A DNA stretch of 64,000 bases, taken from assembly GCA_037954235.1 (NCBI GenBank), contig JBBMOA010000020.1, positions 8,688,677 through 8,752,676 of the forward strand, written 5' to 3'. This DNA comes from Aulostomus chinensis (taxonomy: Eukaryota; Chordata; Actinopteri; Syngnathiformes; Aulostomidae). Made by a program: the position numbers and the translations under genes. Shown here in pieces: positions 13,007 through 26,365 of the stretch (its first letter is position 1; the number at the start of each line of letters is the position of its first letter). The notes under the pieces are model-generated. The model saw only the letters and a list, made by a program, of their open reading frames with translations, was not told the DNA's origin and searched no databases.

Positions 13007-13122
13007 TAATGATGATGATGATGATGATTATTATTATTAGTAGTAGTAGTAGTAGTCGTAGTAGAAGTAGTTGTAGCAGTAGTAGTTGTAGTCGTAGTAG
13101 TAGTTTTAGTAGTAATAAGAAG
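13007..13122. repeat. Compound trinucleotide repeat (ATG)n-(ATT)n-(AGT)n
   Basis: Uninterrupted change from gat to tta to gta units, with scattered substitutions. Open frames made of Thr/Asn/His runs are products of this repeat, not genes. Confidence 0.95.
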
Positions 13123-14590
13123 AAGACGAATCTCACAATTTCCCTGCCTTTTTTTAAGTGAGTTCTTATATTTTTTTCCCATTATTTTATGTGTTCAAGC
13201 CCAAGTTGAGCTGTTGCGTCTCAGGACAACATTTTCTACTTTTGAAACTTTATAGTTACCGTATTATCATTTTTATTGATTGATTTATGCACAAGTAAAT
13301 TACATTTTTCACACTGAACATCAATGTGCAAATAATTAATAATTAAACAAAACATTTGTCAAGATCTTTTATTTACACTGGATCCTCAAACCTTCAAAAA
13401 AGCTAACAGCTGCAGCCGGCTTCCATTTTAGATGAAATGCTGTGCACATTGGAATCAACATTAAGTGTCATTTTCTTAATCTAAGGTAAATGAGTCATAA
13501 AAAATGAAATGAAAAATGAACACTGAATAGTGGTGGGTATTTGAATTCCAATTTAAGTTTTATGATATATTTTTGGCAGTTAGTGTACAAAACATTGTTG
13601 TTCATCTTAACGACTATTCCCATGATGAACCAAGCAAACATGTCTCATTGTAAAAATTCCTATCTTAGTCAAATCTCACAATTTTCAGTATATAGGTTGC
13701 AAGTAGCTATCTAGTTCATCTCAGTTGGTCCTCTTGACCAAAAGCCAAAGGGATTTTTATTCTTGGTTTCTGGATGCTTTTCAGAAAATAAAATGAGATT
13801 TGCATTTGATTGTTCAGCAAGACAATCTCAACAAATGAACATCACTTTTAGGATTTTTGAAGCATCACACAACCATAACATATAAAGAATAAATACTTCA
13901 CAGCATGAATTGCTTCAGTGTCACCACAGCTAGCTTTGCTCTTTTTTCATTGTGATGATGTTTAATGTCGGTCACTCCCGACAAACTGTTTTTGAGGCAG
14001 ATGTACTTACTGACATATTTTATGCGATAGAACAAAAAGTTAAGAAATCTACCACTAGTCTAAACCACAGACTTCTAGGCATTTATATCGTGAACAAATT
14101 CAAACATCCCACTGAGTTTGAGACAAAGGATGCAACAACGACGCGACATTCAAAAATGCTAACATATCTATACGTTTTAGGACTTTTTTTGTCACTCTAT
14201 GGTAGGCTTATTTTTGTTACTTTGTTGCAGTAATATTTTCATAACCTTGTAGTAATTCATAAGAATAAAATCAAGTTTTCTTTTGTTTATTACCTGCTAC
14301 CCATAGCACCAAATTGCAGAGCCACTAATTTCCCATCTTTTGTGATTTGACTGACAGAACTTGATGAGCTTTCATCAGGTATAGATATGATCAATACAGG
14401 TTGGAGCACTATAATATATCAATACTGACAATAGTCTGATTGAATGTCAGAATATTAGGTTTTATTGTCCAGTATCTCTACCATATTAATGAACCAGTGG
14501 CCATCAGCATTCAGCCACGGAGGGGAAACAGTCACACTCCTTGGCCTCCAGTGGCTGACTGTGGCGGAACAGGAGACATGATGTGCTCTC
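13123..14590. other. Intergenic, no gene seen
   Basis: AT-rich. A 93-codon open frame near 13952-14233 has no recognisable motif and no flanking splice signals that I trust. Confidence 0.45.
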
Positions 14591-14591
14591 T

Positions 14592-14732
14592 CAAACACAC
14601 ACTCACACACACACATACATACACACACACACACACACACATGCACGCACATACACACACATATACTTGCTCTACTGACAAAACTGCGTTAGTTGGTGCG
14701 AACGTGGAGTATCTCAAGAGGTGGTTGCCTGT

Positions 14733-14784
<52 letters not shown>

Positions 14785-14962
14785 GTGGATCTCCTAATTT
14801 AGCCTCTAGAGAGAGGAGACGTAGGGGTGTCAATCTCACTTCGCCGCTTTTTTCCCCACTTAACTTTTTAACTGACTTTCCTCCTCTTTGCAATCCTCTG
14901 TATTTATAGCTGCCAAGCCCGGAGCAGCCACGTGTGTGTGCGTATGTGTGTGTGTTGTGTTC

Positions 14963-15001
<39 letters not shown>
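14592..15001. repeat. Cluster of CA and GT microsatellites
   Basis: CA tract at 14598-14660, GT tract at 14735-14779, GT tract at 14933-15001. Between the last two, 14780-14930 is GC-richer unique sequence (gccgtggatctcctaattta) that could be regulatory. Confidence 0.9.
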
Positions 15002-15003
<2 letters not shown>

Positions 15004-15104
15004 TATTTACCAACATTAAACTCTTTGTGTCGTGTGTACATAGCTGCACAGCTGTTGATATTGCAGGGTTAGGGGTTTGGTATTTCAGTCAATTTCCACC
15101 GAGA

Positions 15105-15345
15105 CGAAGATGAAGCAAAACACAAGAGAGACACAGGAAGTGTGGAAATCGCTGGAGGAGAAAGAGGGAGAGAGAGAGAGCAGATGAAGAAAGAGAAGGA
15201 GGTGAAAAGGGAGGAGGAGGGAGGGTTGTTGTTGGAGGTGGTGGAGGAGGGATGGATGGAGGGATGAGGCAGACTTCTGGCCGGGCGAGCTGCTCTGAGA
15301 CTAATTAAGGTGAGGGCAGTGGCAGAGACGAGGTAATGATGAAGA
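15105..15345. promoter_or_regulatory. Purine-rich block with candidate conserved core
   Basis: A long GA-rich stretch (15125-15260) is followed by a unique core at 15283-15340 (gagctgctctgagactaatt, then aaggtgagg). The core looks unlike the surrounding low-complexity DNA and holds a TAATTA-type homeodomain site. Confidence 0.3.
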
Positions 15346-15906
15346 AAAGGATTTACTCCCTCCATCCCTTCTTCTAAGACACACACCACCATCTCTCCAA
15401 CCCTCCCCCATTCCCTGTCCATCTCACCTCTTGCCTTAAACAGTCACTCTAACGATACTATTTCCTATTAGGAAACCACTACTACTCGTAGTTTATTTGA
15501 CAACAGAGGACTGCAGAATTTAATGTTGATAGTCTGTAATAATGTAGTAGAATATGAAAATTTTCTTATATTAACCTTACAAAAAGCAGCATATAATCGG
15601 AATTGCCAAATAGTGATTATTACCTCTAAACCTCTCACAGCCTTTTATTTGGATAACTTTTCAAATGATCCAATATCATCCCACAAATAAAACATTTCAC
15701 TGGGAACACATTTGTGCATTTCTCTTTTCCTCTGTCATGTCCCAAATAGATGAGTAGAAATCTGTAAAGTTTTTCAGAGTAAGTCCACCTACAGCAGCTA
15801 CAACTACAGCTACACTGATGCTTCAGGAATAATCATCTAGACAGATCAAACCATGTACTTTTATTGTAACACTTTAATTATTTTTTTTCTTTAGGTAAAA
15901 AATGTA

Positions 15907-15907
<1 letters not shown>
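15346..15907. other. Intergenic, no gene seen
   Basis: Nothing recognised besides AT-rich sequence. Confidence 0.4.

Positions 15908-15990
<83 letters not shown>
15908..15990. repeat. (AT)n microsatellite, about 80 bases
   Basis: Pure AT alternation, self-complementary, able to form a cruciform. Confidence 0.97.
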
Positions 15991-17984
15991 CATAAATCTT
16001 CTCCTGTGCATCTTTTTCTCCTTCTCTCATACTTCTTCTACATCTGTATTTTGGCTGCTACTCATGGAACAGTTGTATCCTTCTTGTACATCCTCACCTG
16101 GAGCAAAACATATGAAACTAAATATACAACACCAAGTATTTCAGGAAATTTTAACTAACTTTTTGGACCTGTGTTTAGTGTGAAAACACAATATGAGGAA
16201 ATCAACAAGTAGCAAGGAGTCTGGGCAGATAAATATTTTGGAGTTGCATGAACTTTGGAGTAAAGATGTGCAACAGAGCTAAATAGCTGAAATTTATTGT
16301 CTCTTCGGCCCAAAAGAACCAATATCAAAAAAGGTTGTGTCTTCATTTCCAGAATTTATACAGACCCATTACTTTGTTCACCATATCAGAACCCATAAAA
16401 TACCAAAAAGATGATCACCAAATCATTGCAAAAAAGGTTGATGCATGAAACCGTTATACAATACCATTATCTCAGACCAAAAGAAATTCATTGATTGATC
16501 ATCACAACATGTTTGTGGCCCTCAGCTTTTCCAAGGTAACAAATTTCAAAAATGTCAAAATTGACATGAGACATTTTTCTTGCATTTTTTCTCTGCTCAA
16601 GTATTTTTTCACCTAAGTTAATATACACAATAAGTTGGTGTGGGGTACATTACATATATCATTGTTCATGTTACTGAATTAGCATGGAGCATTATTCTAG
16701 AACTCTATTGCAGTTTGAGGAGATGTCCGGTAATCCTATGTTTCTTTGATATCTTACTCTGTCTGAGATTCAAAATTGTTACTTTTTCATTTTAAATATC
16801 AACAAAAATCAACTTGGAAATAAGTTAAACTGCCACTTATTCATGCTATACATGGCAAGAATTTCTGTAAACTCATCAAGATACAACCACTACAGCAGCT
16901 ACAATAAGCTCACTCGTCAGAAAATTGGCAGTCAAACAATAAATTATTCTAATCAATTATACTCACCCCAACAAGACTGCAAAATCCATAGCTCATCTGT
17001 AGTCTTTTGTCTGATGTACAAATAATCCAGATCAGTAAAGTAAACTATGTTGAATGTGAGTAAACCCCAGTGGTGGCACTATGTACTATGATAAAGTTAT
17101 AGCCTTTTCATCCTAAGTATGTGACAAAAAAATGTTTGGAACCTCCCCAAATGATTTATAATGATTCATTTAATGTCTGACATACTAATGGCTGAAATAT
17201 TCATTTTCTGTGATGTCTAAATCAAATCTGAACCTGAATTTTAGATCTTGCTGCTGTGGTCTCATCTTGTGTTCTGGCCAATATCTCCAATAGCTATATT
17301 CATCTGCACCTATATCTTTAAACAAAAATCAGCTAAGAATGATAACCTTCCATGTCTGCATGGTCAGAATTTTTCTGTTCAATACAAGTAGCATTTACAC
17401 TGATTCTAGATGTTCAGAGTATTACCTTCCAAATGAGACCAAAATCATTCAGTTCCTCCAAATGGATCCAGAACAGCTTTCAGCTTACTTTTTTGCATGC
17501 CTTTTTAGTCATTTTCAGTAAATTTGACTACAGGCATATGAAATGTAACATTTAAACTGGAGCGAAGTTATTTCTCCTGCCCAAAGCTCACAGTTCACCT
17601 CCTTCTCTTCGGTCTGTGTTTGATAAGTAATATCACTTATTTGCTGAAATGTAAACTTCATGATAGCAAAGAAGGTTTTAAATCTCATGGTAAATGAAGA
17701 AAATCCAGGTGCAAAAAAAAATGAATGAAACATTTTTCTTGGCACAGTTCTAGTTTGTTTCCTTGCTGCCTTTGAGCAAGACCCCACAAAAAGGGAAGTG
17801 CCTGGAGGACATCTTGACTTATTATTCCACAAGACTCAAATAATAAGATCTTTCAAGATGTCAAGACTTCAGAAGAGCCCATCTGAAAGGGTTTAGGCTG
17901 CTAAATGTATGTCAACTCTCCAAATTATAACCTTCTCTGGTTTTACACAACATTATTATTTGAAATTCCTATTTCTTGTCCATA
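15991..17984. other. Intergenic, no gene seen
   Basis: AT-rich. Overlapping short frames near 17340-17830 carry no domain. Confidence 0.45.
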
Positions 17985-18215
17985 CATCAGAATCAGAATT
18001 GTTTATTTATTTGCCAACTGTAGTGGTAGTGGACACATTGGATTGGAATGACATATGACATGTGACATGAAATACTTCAACAAAACTGCAAGAGACAAAA
18101 ACAGGAACTAAAACAAAAACTTCAAGGCTCGTGACTGGACTTAGTCCATATAATTGGACCATAAAACCCGACTGAAAAAAAATATAAGCAGCTTAAAGCG
18201 CATGTGCAAAACATG
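17985..18215 (+). repeat. Possible degraded interspersed repeat
   Basis: Begins with a duplicated cagaatcagaat motif followed by tgtttatttatttgccaact, resembling the start of a common teleost repeat that reads agaatcag...tttattggcc. Too diverged to classify. Confidence 0.35.
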
Positions 18216-19994
18216 TGTACAGTATATCCAACCACAATAGTTGTCTGCTTAAGAAATGGGGGGATCACTTACACTATTGGAATGGGGCTTGTTGGGGGTA
18301 ACTGAGGAAGGGGATAGATGTTTTTATCATTCTTCTTCTTGACTTTTTTCACTCCTGAAGTGGAAGTTAATGTGTTCTTTTGGATTTACTAGACTGTTCT
18401 AACAGGACTTTGCACATGTAAATAAAATTAAAGAATTTACATAACAAACACAGTCCCGTGCCAGTGTGTGTGTGTGTATGTGTGTGTGTGTGTATGTGTG
18501 TGTGTGTATGTGTGTGTGTTTGTTAGGGTGACTGGGTTGCTTATGATTTTATGGTGAACAGACGAATCGCTTAGCTTTCAGTGTTACAGCAGCGAGGACA
18601 GAAGTAAAAGCTCACAATTTTGACAAAGGCGATGCAGTATGTTGATAATTGGAGTTGAAGTCCTTCCTGTTCACTCTCAGAAACGTAGACTACATACTTG
18701 AACTGGCAATACTACAGGATATTTTGGGCTCTTTTTTTGTACTTTTAATTTAGCTTTTGTACACTGAAAGAATGGTAAAATGTTTCATTTAAAAAGAACT
18801 TCATCTTTAAATGTCAATTTGATATACAGTATCTATCTCTCGATCAACATAACTTGCAGTGTGAATGATCTTTGCTGGAAAAGAATTCCATAATTGTATG
18901 AATTAAAAAAAGGGTATTTTCAAAAAATGTAAATATCATATGAACTTCTTTTTATGCAAGTTATACCAGCACCTATATCAGATATGAGTCAAAACAAATA
19001 TTTCACATCCCTGTAAGCAGCACTGTTTGTGTGTATACTGTATGTGTTCATGAAGATGGGTGATAGATGTACATGTATGTATACGACAGATTTGCATCAT
19101 TATACCTCCTCTAGATATTATTATCAATGTGCAGTAGATGTTTCATCATATATTCCTGATAGTTTCATGCTAACATGCACAAAATATCAACATTTAAACA
19201 GATTATTTACATTTTTAGAAGTGTTGTAGAGGTGAATGGCCAATGCCAGCCAAAGGCATGAAGCTTTGTGGGGCATGCAGTTTTAATATTTGAGCAAATT
19301 CCCATGATACTTATTTGAAGACTTCCAGAGCAGTTCCAAAAACGTCATCTGAAAATGTTTATGTGCACTTGTAGATTTTTGAGCAGAGAAAAACAGTCAC
19401 ATTTGAAATTATTTCAGATAAGATGTATCTAAAATTTGGGCAAGTTTTGCATAATATTTCATATTTATCTTTCGAATACACCTCAGTGCATTTTCATTCT
19501 AGTGTTCAGAAGACTGAGGCACATAATTGGCCTTTAATTCCCAGGGTTTCATGATAGAATAAATCTCCCATGCTTCAGAACATATTATCCTTACTGATTT
19601 CCTTTAAGAAGTCAGTGAAATAACAAAAGCAGGCATATTTGATCACATCAGCCCAGGGAGGAAAATGCTACAAAAACTAAGAATTGGTATTGTTCTTACT
19701 TTCTCACTTAATTCATCAGTAAATGTTAAAACACACCAAATTCTGAAAAAAAATATTGCTGCATGTCTTTTTACTGCTGAGCTAAAAGATGATAGAATGA
19801 CGGAGGGAGATCAACTTACTTTCATTCAATGACATTAGAGAGATTTAAGGGCAGCATGTGATGAGCAACAATAGGAGGAAATGATTACATAAACTACAGT
19901 ATTTGATGACTATCAAAAGTTGGCAAATTTTTAAAAATGTTATTCTTTGAACTCAGAATAATTTGGTATTGAATGCCCATTGTGTATGAGCTGC
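18216..19994. other. Intergenic, no gene seen
   Basis: TG/TATG repeats at 18461-18522. Otherwise AT-rich without recognisable features. Confidence 0.45.
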
Positions 19995-20310
19995 ACTTAT
20001 TTTATCATCAATTAATCTGTTGATTTTATTCATGATTAATTGATCAATCATTTGTACATTAATTATCCGTAAAATAGCAGGAAAATCTGAAAAAATGTGC
20101 AAGATCATTTTCCACAGCCCCAAGTGATTTGTACAAATTATGTCTTCTGTTGAGCCAACAGTCAAAATCCCAATGATAACAAAACAGAAAATCCTTTTAC
20201 ACAAATGTATGACATTTGGAAAAAGACTTAAATGATTAATCCATTTGGAAAATAGTTGATGATTAGTTTTGTTTTGATCAACAAATTGAACAATTGACAA
20301 GGCAGGTCTA
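19995..20310 (+). repeat. Old teleost interspersed repeat rich in (A)TTAAT motifs
   Basis: Recurrent gattaat/attaat motifs flank a core (aagatcattttccacagccc ... ctgttgagccaacagtc) that I recognise as a common dispersed fish repeat, probably a degraded DNA transposon. No terminal repeats or duplication could be fixed. The open frame across it is not a gene. Confidence 0.5.
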
Positions 20311-21334
20311 TCGTATATGAGTATATTCTGCTTTTTTAAACTTCAAACTTCACCACAAACCAGCATTGTGGAGCATTGATCAAATAAAAGATGGCATAAT
20401 TTTATTTTACTCTCATGGAGATCCAGAAATTTCAAATGAATGAAGCTGGACTTGTATAATAATTCATTATTTTCTTACACAGATATCTTGTGATCATGGG
20501 ATATCATCTTATTGAGGAGAATATGTGTTTATGTTGGATAACAACATAATGAGTGATTCATACAAATGAGATTATTAATCTGTTCTCAAATCATTATGCA
20601 TGAAAAGCATTAAAAAAGAAGTTAGCGTTAGAAATTCATATTGCGCAGCTTCTCTCAGTTAGAGTACCTGGTGATATCCAGAGAAGACATGTTTATTTGA
20701 AGATCTTTTGGGAATGTCTTATCAATAAAAAGCTCAAACTTTAATTTTGTGCCTGACCTTTTACTCAAAAATGTGTATCTTTATACTCAAGACAGAAGAA
20801 AATCTTTCATACATCCTTTTGTTTTTAATTGATTTCTGGGTGAGGAAAAGCTATACGTTTATGGACTTGGCCATTTGTAAAAGGGTGGTATAGATTTTAA
20901 AGGTGACAAATCAAGTATGCACGGTGGCTGACTGGGTGTGTAGGTTCCTACATCCGAGCTACACTCACAGAAAGACACAAATATAGAAAATTAACCTCAA
21001 AGACATTGGTTCAAAAGGTTAATTTTGTGCTAAGTTTAATTTAAAATATAGGTTTATCATCAAAGAATTATGATGAGATTAATTAGAAGTTTAAAATGAT
21101 AGAAACATGGAAGGAATTTTTTTGGTGGCACAGCCCACTTTGCAAACCCAACCACAGATATATTATGGAAATATTTCTGAACCCAAGACATATATTTTTC
21201 CAAACTTTGAGTTTGGAGACTGTTGTTCAAGCCCTAATGAGTAATATTTCACTTTTTGAAACTAGGCCACATTTTCTAAACTAGACCTTAGACTCTCTCC
21301 CCAAAGAGTGTATTTTACCTTTCAGGTTCTGGCA
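20311..21334. other. Intergenic, no gene seen
   Basis: AT-rich; nothing recognised. Confidence 0.4.
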
Positions 21335-21475
21335 AATCTGTGTTTTGGGTTCACAAAGACATTTTGCCCTCCTAGATCACGTCTCTGTAACTCCAGAAAA
21401 AAAAGCCAGTTACAGTCATGTATTTGCCTTAAAGCAAATGGCAACTGACAACTAGCAACAGCCACTGCACCAACA
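21335..21475 (+). repeat. Diverged interspersed repeat, copy 1 of 2
   Basis: Shares ordered blocks with 59375-59512: tcacaaagacattttgccctcct, then ctctgtaactccagaa, then cagtcatgtat, then caactga ... ctagcaacag. Same orientation in both places, roughly 65-70% alike by eye. Class unknown. Confidence 0.5.
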
Positions 21476-22420
21476 GAAAAATTATCCAAAATGTCCATTT
21501 AAAAATTCTTCACAGTAGTGCCACGCTGGCACAGTCACTTGAACCAATTTACCTTTGCTGGTTCTTGCTTGTTCACTGTAGAGTTGAACCAGAAGTCTTA
21601 TAGTTTTGTTTCTTTTTGTTTTTAGCTCCAATCACAGTGTTCATGGATTTCTGAGTAAAGAAGACTTTAATTAAAACAGAAAATGCACTTGAGAATTTGT
21701 AGAAAGGTGTTTCTGAACAGTTTCCTCCATGTTGTTAGCAGTCAGTCACCATTAGCTTCAAGCTAAACAAACATGGTTGGTACATTGTGGAGTCACAGAG
21801 ACGTGACGCAGTGGGGAACAAAGCATCTCCATTTGTTCATATTTTTAAAAAAATTAAAAATTTTGTTGAAGTATCTCTCTAACTGTACACAACACATAAA
21901 ACATTAGATTTAAATGTATTTTTCATTTAACCAGATGTACTGGCAGTTGTACTGTAAGTTTTATGTTCAATGTGTTTTGGGGTCAGACATTGAGATTATA
22001 TATAAGCAACAGCAACATTTTACTCTGATGGCTTGGTTCAGTGGCAGTTTTTCAACTTGACTGTCAAATGGACTGTTTCTAAAGCTATGGTGTATTTTTT
22101 AATGACCTCATACAATATCATATTCTGTGAAAATTAGATGAGATTCTATTCAAAACTGTCATGAAACTTGATGAATTCTTTAAAGGACCCTCCTGATTTG
22201 TGCATTGTCAGCAATCAATCTCACCACCGCCTTGCTGCTGCCCGATGTGCTTCATAACACTCCAGTGTCCAGGTGATGGCCTTTGGAGCAATGCAGGGAC
22301 TTGGTCCATCATGAATCATACAATTCAAATCACTGTCTAGGCAGGTGAAACACGAGGTCATAGACTCTGATACCAATTTGCAGAGACATACAGTGACAGA
22401 ACAGCGTTAGTAAAGGGATG

Positions 22421-22421
<1 letters not shown>
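21476..22421. other. Intergenic, no gene seen
   Basis: May include further parts of the repeat at 21335-21475. No gene or terminal repeats. Confidence 0.4.

Positions 22422-22477
<56 letters not shown>
22422..22477. repeat. (CA)n microsatellite
   Basis: Pure CA tract of about 55 bases. Confidence 0.97.
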
Positions 22478-22915
22478 TTTAAACCTGAAGTACTCCTGAT
22501 TCCTATTTTTAACTTTTAAAGCCTTGACATAAAAAGAGCTAAATATGCAACAACAACAAAAAAATCATTCTCACACAAGGACATACACAGCAAGAATGGA
22601 GTTCCACTCAAATCTGCTGTGAACAACCTTTATGTGAGAGGAGGGAGTACAAAAACAAGCCCCCAACAAATGGAGTTTTTGTCTCTAAAATGGTAAGATG
22701 ACAACCTTAGACCCTTTCCAGCTTATTAGGGTTAGGGTCCTGCAGCACAGCAGGCCCTCTCATTGGACAAGGTCATTGGACAGTTCAGCCCTGCTGGGGG
22801 AGACGTGATTGGAGCTCAAGGGTGCAAGCAGAACGCAAGATTCAGGCAAGAACAAGAGACAACACCGCAGCATGAGACAGAGGCTGAGACAAGAGAGAGA
22901 TGGATGGATGGAAAG

Positions 22916-22918
<3 letters not shown>
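22478..22918. other. Intergenic, no gene seen
   Basis: GC rises from about 22730 onward, with two cattggac copies at 22761 and 22772. No coding feature. Confidence 0.35.
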
Positions 22919-22982
<64 letters not shown>

Positions 22983-23268
22983 TGTGGTGCAACAGAAAAG
23001 CCTGCAATAGCAGTGTGTCAAGAGTGCTGTCAGTCACTCATCCATCCAGCTGGCTAATTGGCTCCTTACCCCTCTATCTCTACCTCTTTCTCACTCCCTC
23101 ACTCACTCTCTTTCTCTCTCTCTCTCTCTCTCCATCTCCCTCCCTCCCTTGCTTGCCCTCACTCTCTGCCTCCATCAGGCGTTGCTCCTAACTGCGTGCC
23201 GGAGGCCAAAATGCAGATGAGCTCTGCCTCGCGTCAGGGGGAGCTTCTGCTCTGCTTAATTATCTGAG

Positions 23269-23357
<89 letters not shown>

Positions 23358-23456
23358 GAGATAGAGCAAGAGAGAGAGAAACAGTGAGAGAGATCGAGAG
23401 AGAGAGAGATAGCTTAAAAACTTACCGGCCTACACACACACACGCATGTACGTGTG

Positions 23457-23503
<47 letters not shown>

Positions 23504-23525
23504 ACACACATACACACACACACAG
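22919..23525. repeat. Microsatellite cluster (GT, CT, GT, GA, CA)
   Basis: GT at 22919-22986, CT-rich at 23090-23150, GT at 23274-23354, GA at 23370-23412, CA at 23459-23523. The unique block 23175-23270 (gttgctcctaactgcgtgcc, gcttaattatctgag) between them may be regulatory. Confidence 0.9.
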
Positions 23526-24240
23526 TATTGAAGCGGCTGCTGCTGCTATGCTAAACAGCAAGGCATCCTGGGAATTGCAGTGACAGCTCATTTTTGTTTT
23601 TTTGCGATATATATATATGAAAGCTGCTGAGAGACACCCCCCACACACTGCCCCCCCTTCCTCCTTGTAACACACACACACACAAACACACACATACCCT
23701 CAAAAACACACCGACTTGTGCACTTTGACACACACACACACACAAACACACGAAACCTTCTCTTTTTCCATGGTGCTCATGGGAACGGGTCTGGGGCCTG
23801 TCACCAGCCCCCCCCCCCCCACCCCCCCCTCTCCAAACCACCCCATATCCCCACCACCACCACCTCCCCTCATCACCACGGTGACAGGGCTTGTTGACAA
23901 ACGCCAGCAGTCATCAGGGCACCATGGGAAATCTTCTGCCACCATTTTGTCAGCAGAATGACAGAAGTTGTTAATGTCTCGCCCCTCGCCCTGACACGAG
24001 ACGCCACGGCTGACAGACTCTGACACGCGCCATACACACACTGATGCGCACTCACACACAAACGTTCTTCTTGACACACACACACACACTGCTGTGCACA
24101 GCCATACACTGGCACAAATGCCACACAAACACAGATGCCATTCATGTCCACAGTTTGTGTTCCCCCCTCCCTCACTCTCCCCCCATCTCAACTAAATCAG
24201 TCAGTGTGTGTTGTCTGACAACTTTGTGTATGAATGTTTA
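23526..24240. promoter_or_regulatory. GC-rich candidate regulatory island
   Basis: GC-rich sequence with a near-match to the ZNF143/THAP11 motif on the minus strand (ACTGCAATTCCCAGGATGC, 23563-23581), a short (TA)n run at 23607-23619, C runs near 23809-23828, and a unique block at 23880-24030 (gtcatcagggcaccatggga, cagaagttgttaatgtctcg). Overlapping open frames on both strands are low complexity. Confidence 0.35.
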
Positions 24241-25189
24241 GTGTGTATGACTAGGGAGTGTTAATGGGGTTATGTCTATGAGTGTGTCGGGCTCCTAATG
24301 AGTTGTTCTAAAACGTGTGTGTATGAGAAAACAGTGTCTCAGCTCTCGTTATGGATGCGGTGTACACGTCTCATCAATAACATTTACAATCCAGACAGGA
24401 GATGGAGCCTGGTGGACAACCCTAACTGACCGTTATGAGATCATGATAAACTACGGACAGTGTGCAAACACACAAACACACATATGGGCTGCTTCTCTGG
24501 ACAGCCAATTACTGTTCCTCATAATCCACTTGCTCCACACATCCAGCCTATGCCATCCACCTGCGCACAGTGGATGCAGAGGTCAGTGTTTATACAGTGG
24601 TTGTATTTGTGTTAGTGGCTTTCCATGTTCCCTCTACAGTTCTCAAATCTTTCCTTTCTCAAGCATAGGCACCTGATCACACAACATTGGAGATTTACCA
24701 CATTTCGCTGCACATACTGCCCTTTTAGGACCTGACCTGTCTGTTTAATGCCTTTGATTTTATTGAGTTGGACCTGTAGGGAAGCAAGCTGCAGCATCTT
24801 TGAGTCACCCAAGCTTGTTTATGATCAGCTCCAGTATATCTAAAGGCTGGAAAACAACAAAGACACATGAAAGCTTTGGTAAATGGAACATGAAGAGCTT
24901 CAGAATGTCATATTGTAGTTGGTCAGTGTCTCAAATCAAAACTAGAAGACACTAGGAGAGTTCATACAGTACCTCCGCATAAGCGATAGGATAGGCAATA
25001 GTAAACTTCCTCACAACCAGATGCTTGGAAACAAGAGCCAAACCCAATTCAAGAAAATGTATTTTTTTTCCTCTGTGATCAAAAGGTCTGACCCCAAATC
25101 TAATTGTTTGTGTAGCTAATGCTACACTATTCTACCATATTTGGTAAAAATAATTGGCGCATAATCCTGCTAACTGACAGACAAACAAA
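24241..25189. other. Intergenic, no gene seen
   Basis: Nothing recognised. Confidence 0.4.
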
Positions 25190-25535
25190 AAGCACCAATA
25201 ATAAAAAAATAACTATAACTTGTATTTATAGGGCGCCTTAGGTGCTTTACATAAGTGTGGGGAAATGGGTAGGGGAAAGGAGGGGCGAAGACAAACACAC
25301 AAGGGGAAGGCAAACAACAACTGATGGGGAAAGGCCATGGTGAAAAGGTGGGTCTCATGAGATGATTTGAAAGTGTCCAGGGTTGGGGCATTGCGGATAT
25401 CTGGAGGGAGGGAGTTCCAGAGGGTTGTGGTGCGGCCACTCTGAAGGTTCTATCCCCAAAGTCTGGTATGGCAGATGGACAGCAGGCCCATGTCTGAGGA
25501 CCACAGGTTCCGAGATGGATTGTGTTGGTGCAGAA
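25190..25535 (-). mobile_element. L2/Rex-like LINE 3' end (minus orientation)
   Basis: On the minus strand a broken frame reads LWNSLPPDIRNAPTLDTFKS followed by HETHLF, the C-terminal signature of fish L2-type reverse-transcriptase proteins, then a 3' end with a cgccctataaatacaagt motif and an A/T-rich tail. 5' truncated, frameshifted and dead. Confidence 0.75.
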
Positions 25536-26103
25536 GAATAGAATACAAACAAATATCAAAATGATGAAAGTGTTGACGCTGTAGAAGTGATGACGACAAC
25601 AAATGTCAAGGCAGCTTTGAATTTGGACATACATTTATAAATAATTTCAAAATCTTTTGGGAGCATAAAAGGAAAATGATTTCATCACCTTGATGGTTTG
25701 TAACCTGTTAACTTTAAAAATTTTGAGTGTCGTTAATTGAATATGGCACCGGCCAGATGGACATGCTTGTGTCACACTCAGAATGAGTGTAATTCTATAC
25801 ACAAAAGCTGTTAATGTCTTTAAGAGTATGTTTTTCCCATTTTCTTCACACAAATACATTTACATGGACATTTAACCCCAGAAAATCAAAATCATATTCT
25901 TTCCTTCTTTCTGTACATCAGTTTATCCATCTAGTCTCAGTGTTAGCGGCTGACATTTTGAGATCTTGAACTTCAATTGAATAAGGTGACTCCATCACAG
26001 ATCATATTCTTAAATAAATATTTATATATACTTAATATTCAAAAGGGGTAAAACTGTCCACAGATAAATTCACAAATTAGATAAAAATAGAATAGTATCT
26101 CTT
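25536..26103. other. Intergenic, no gene seen
   Basis: AT-rich; nothing recognised. Confidence 0.4.
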
Positions 26104-26365
26104 CTTGGGTGGCATGGCTGGGAGGTAGAGAGGCTGTCGAGCAACCAAAGATTCACTGGTTCGATCCTCACCCCCTGTGACCGTGTCAAAGTGTCCTTGA
26201 GCAAGCTACTGAACCCATAATTGCTCCAGACGAGTAGGTTGGTGCCTTGCATGGCAGCCTTCACCATCAGTGTGTGAGTGTGTGGGTGAATGAGATGACA
26301 TTGTAAAGCGCTTTGAGTGCCTCTAAGGTAGACAGGCTCAAGATGAATTAAGTCCATTTACCATA
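26104..26365 (+). mobile_element. tRNA-like repeat (type C)
   Basis: Starts gggtggcatggctgggaggt and has a good pol III B-box-like sequence (ggttcgatcct) about 50 bases later. The head is shared with type B SINEs, but the 3' half is different (taaagcgctttgagtg ... aagtccatttacca). A common teleost repeat arrangement. No target duplication was recognised. Confidence 0.65.

Noticed and set aside
12877..13182. Frame with Thr/Asn/His tracts
   Set aside because: Product of the compound trinucleotide repeat; no unique sequence with coding character.
22763..24191. Several overlapping open frames of 80-163 codons on both strands
   Set aside because: They consist of Cys-Val or His-Thr runs from GT/CA microsatellites joined to random sequence.
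25170..25634. 154-codon minus-strand frame
   Set aside because: It is a frameshifted reading of a LINE 3' end; the meaningful LWNSLPP reading lies in another frame.
26104..26180. Possible tRNA gene
   Set aside because: A B-box-like sequence exists but no cloverleaf can be formed and the same head recurs in SINEs, so it is a retroposon head.
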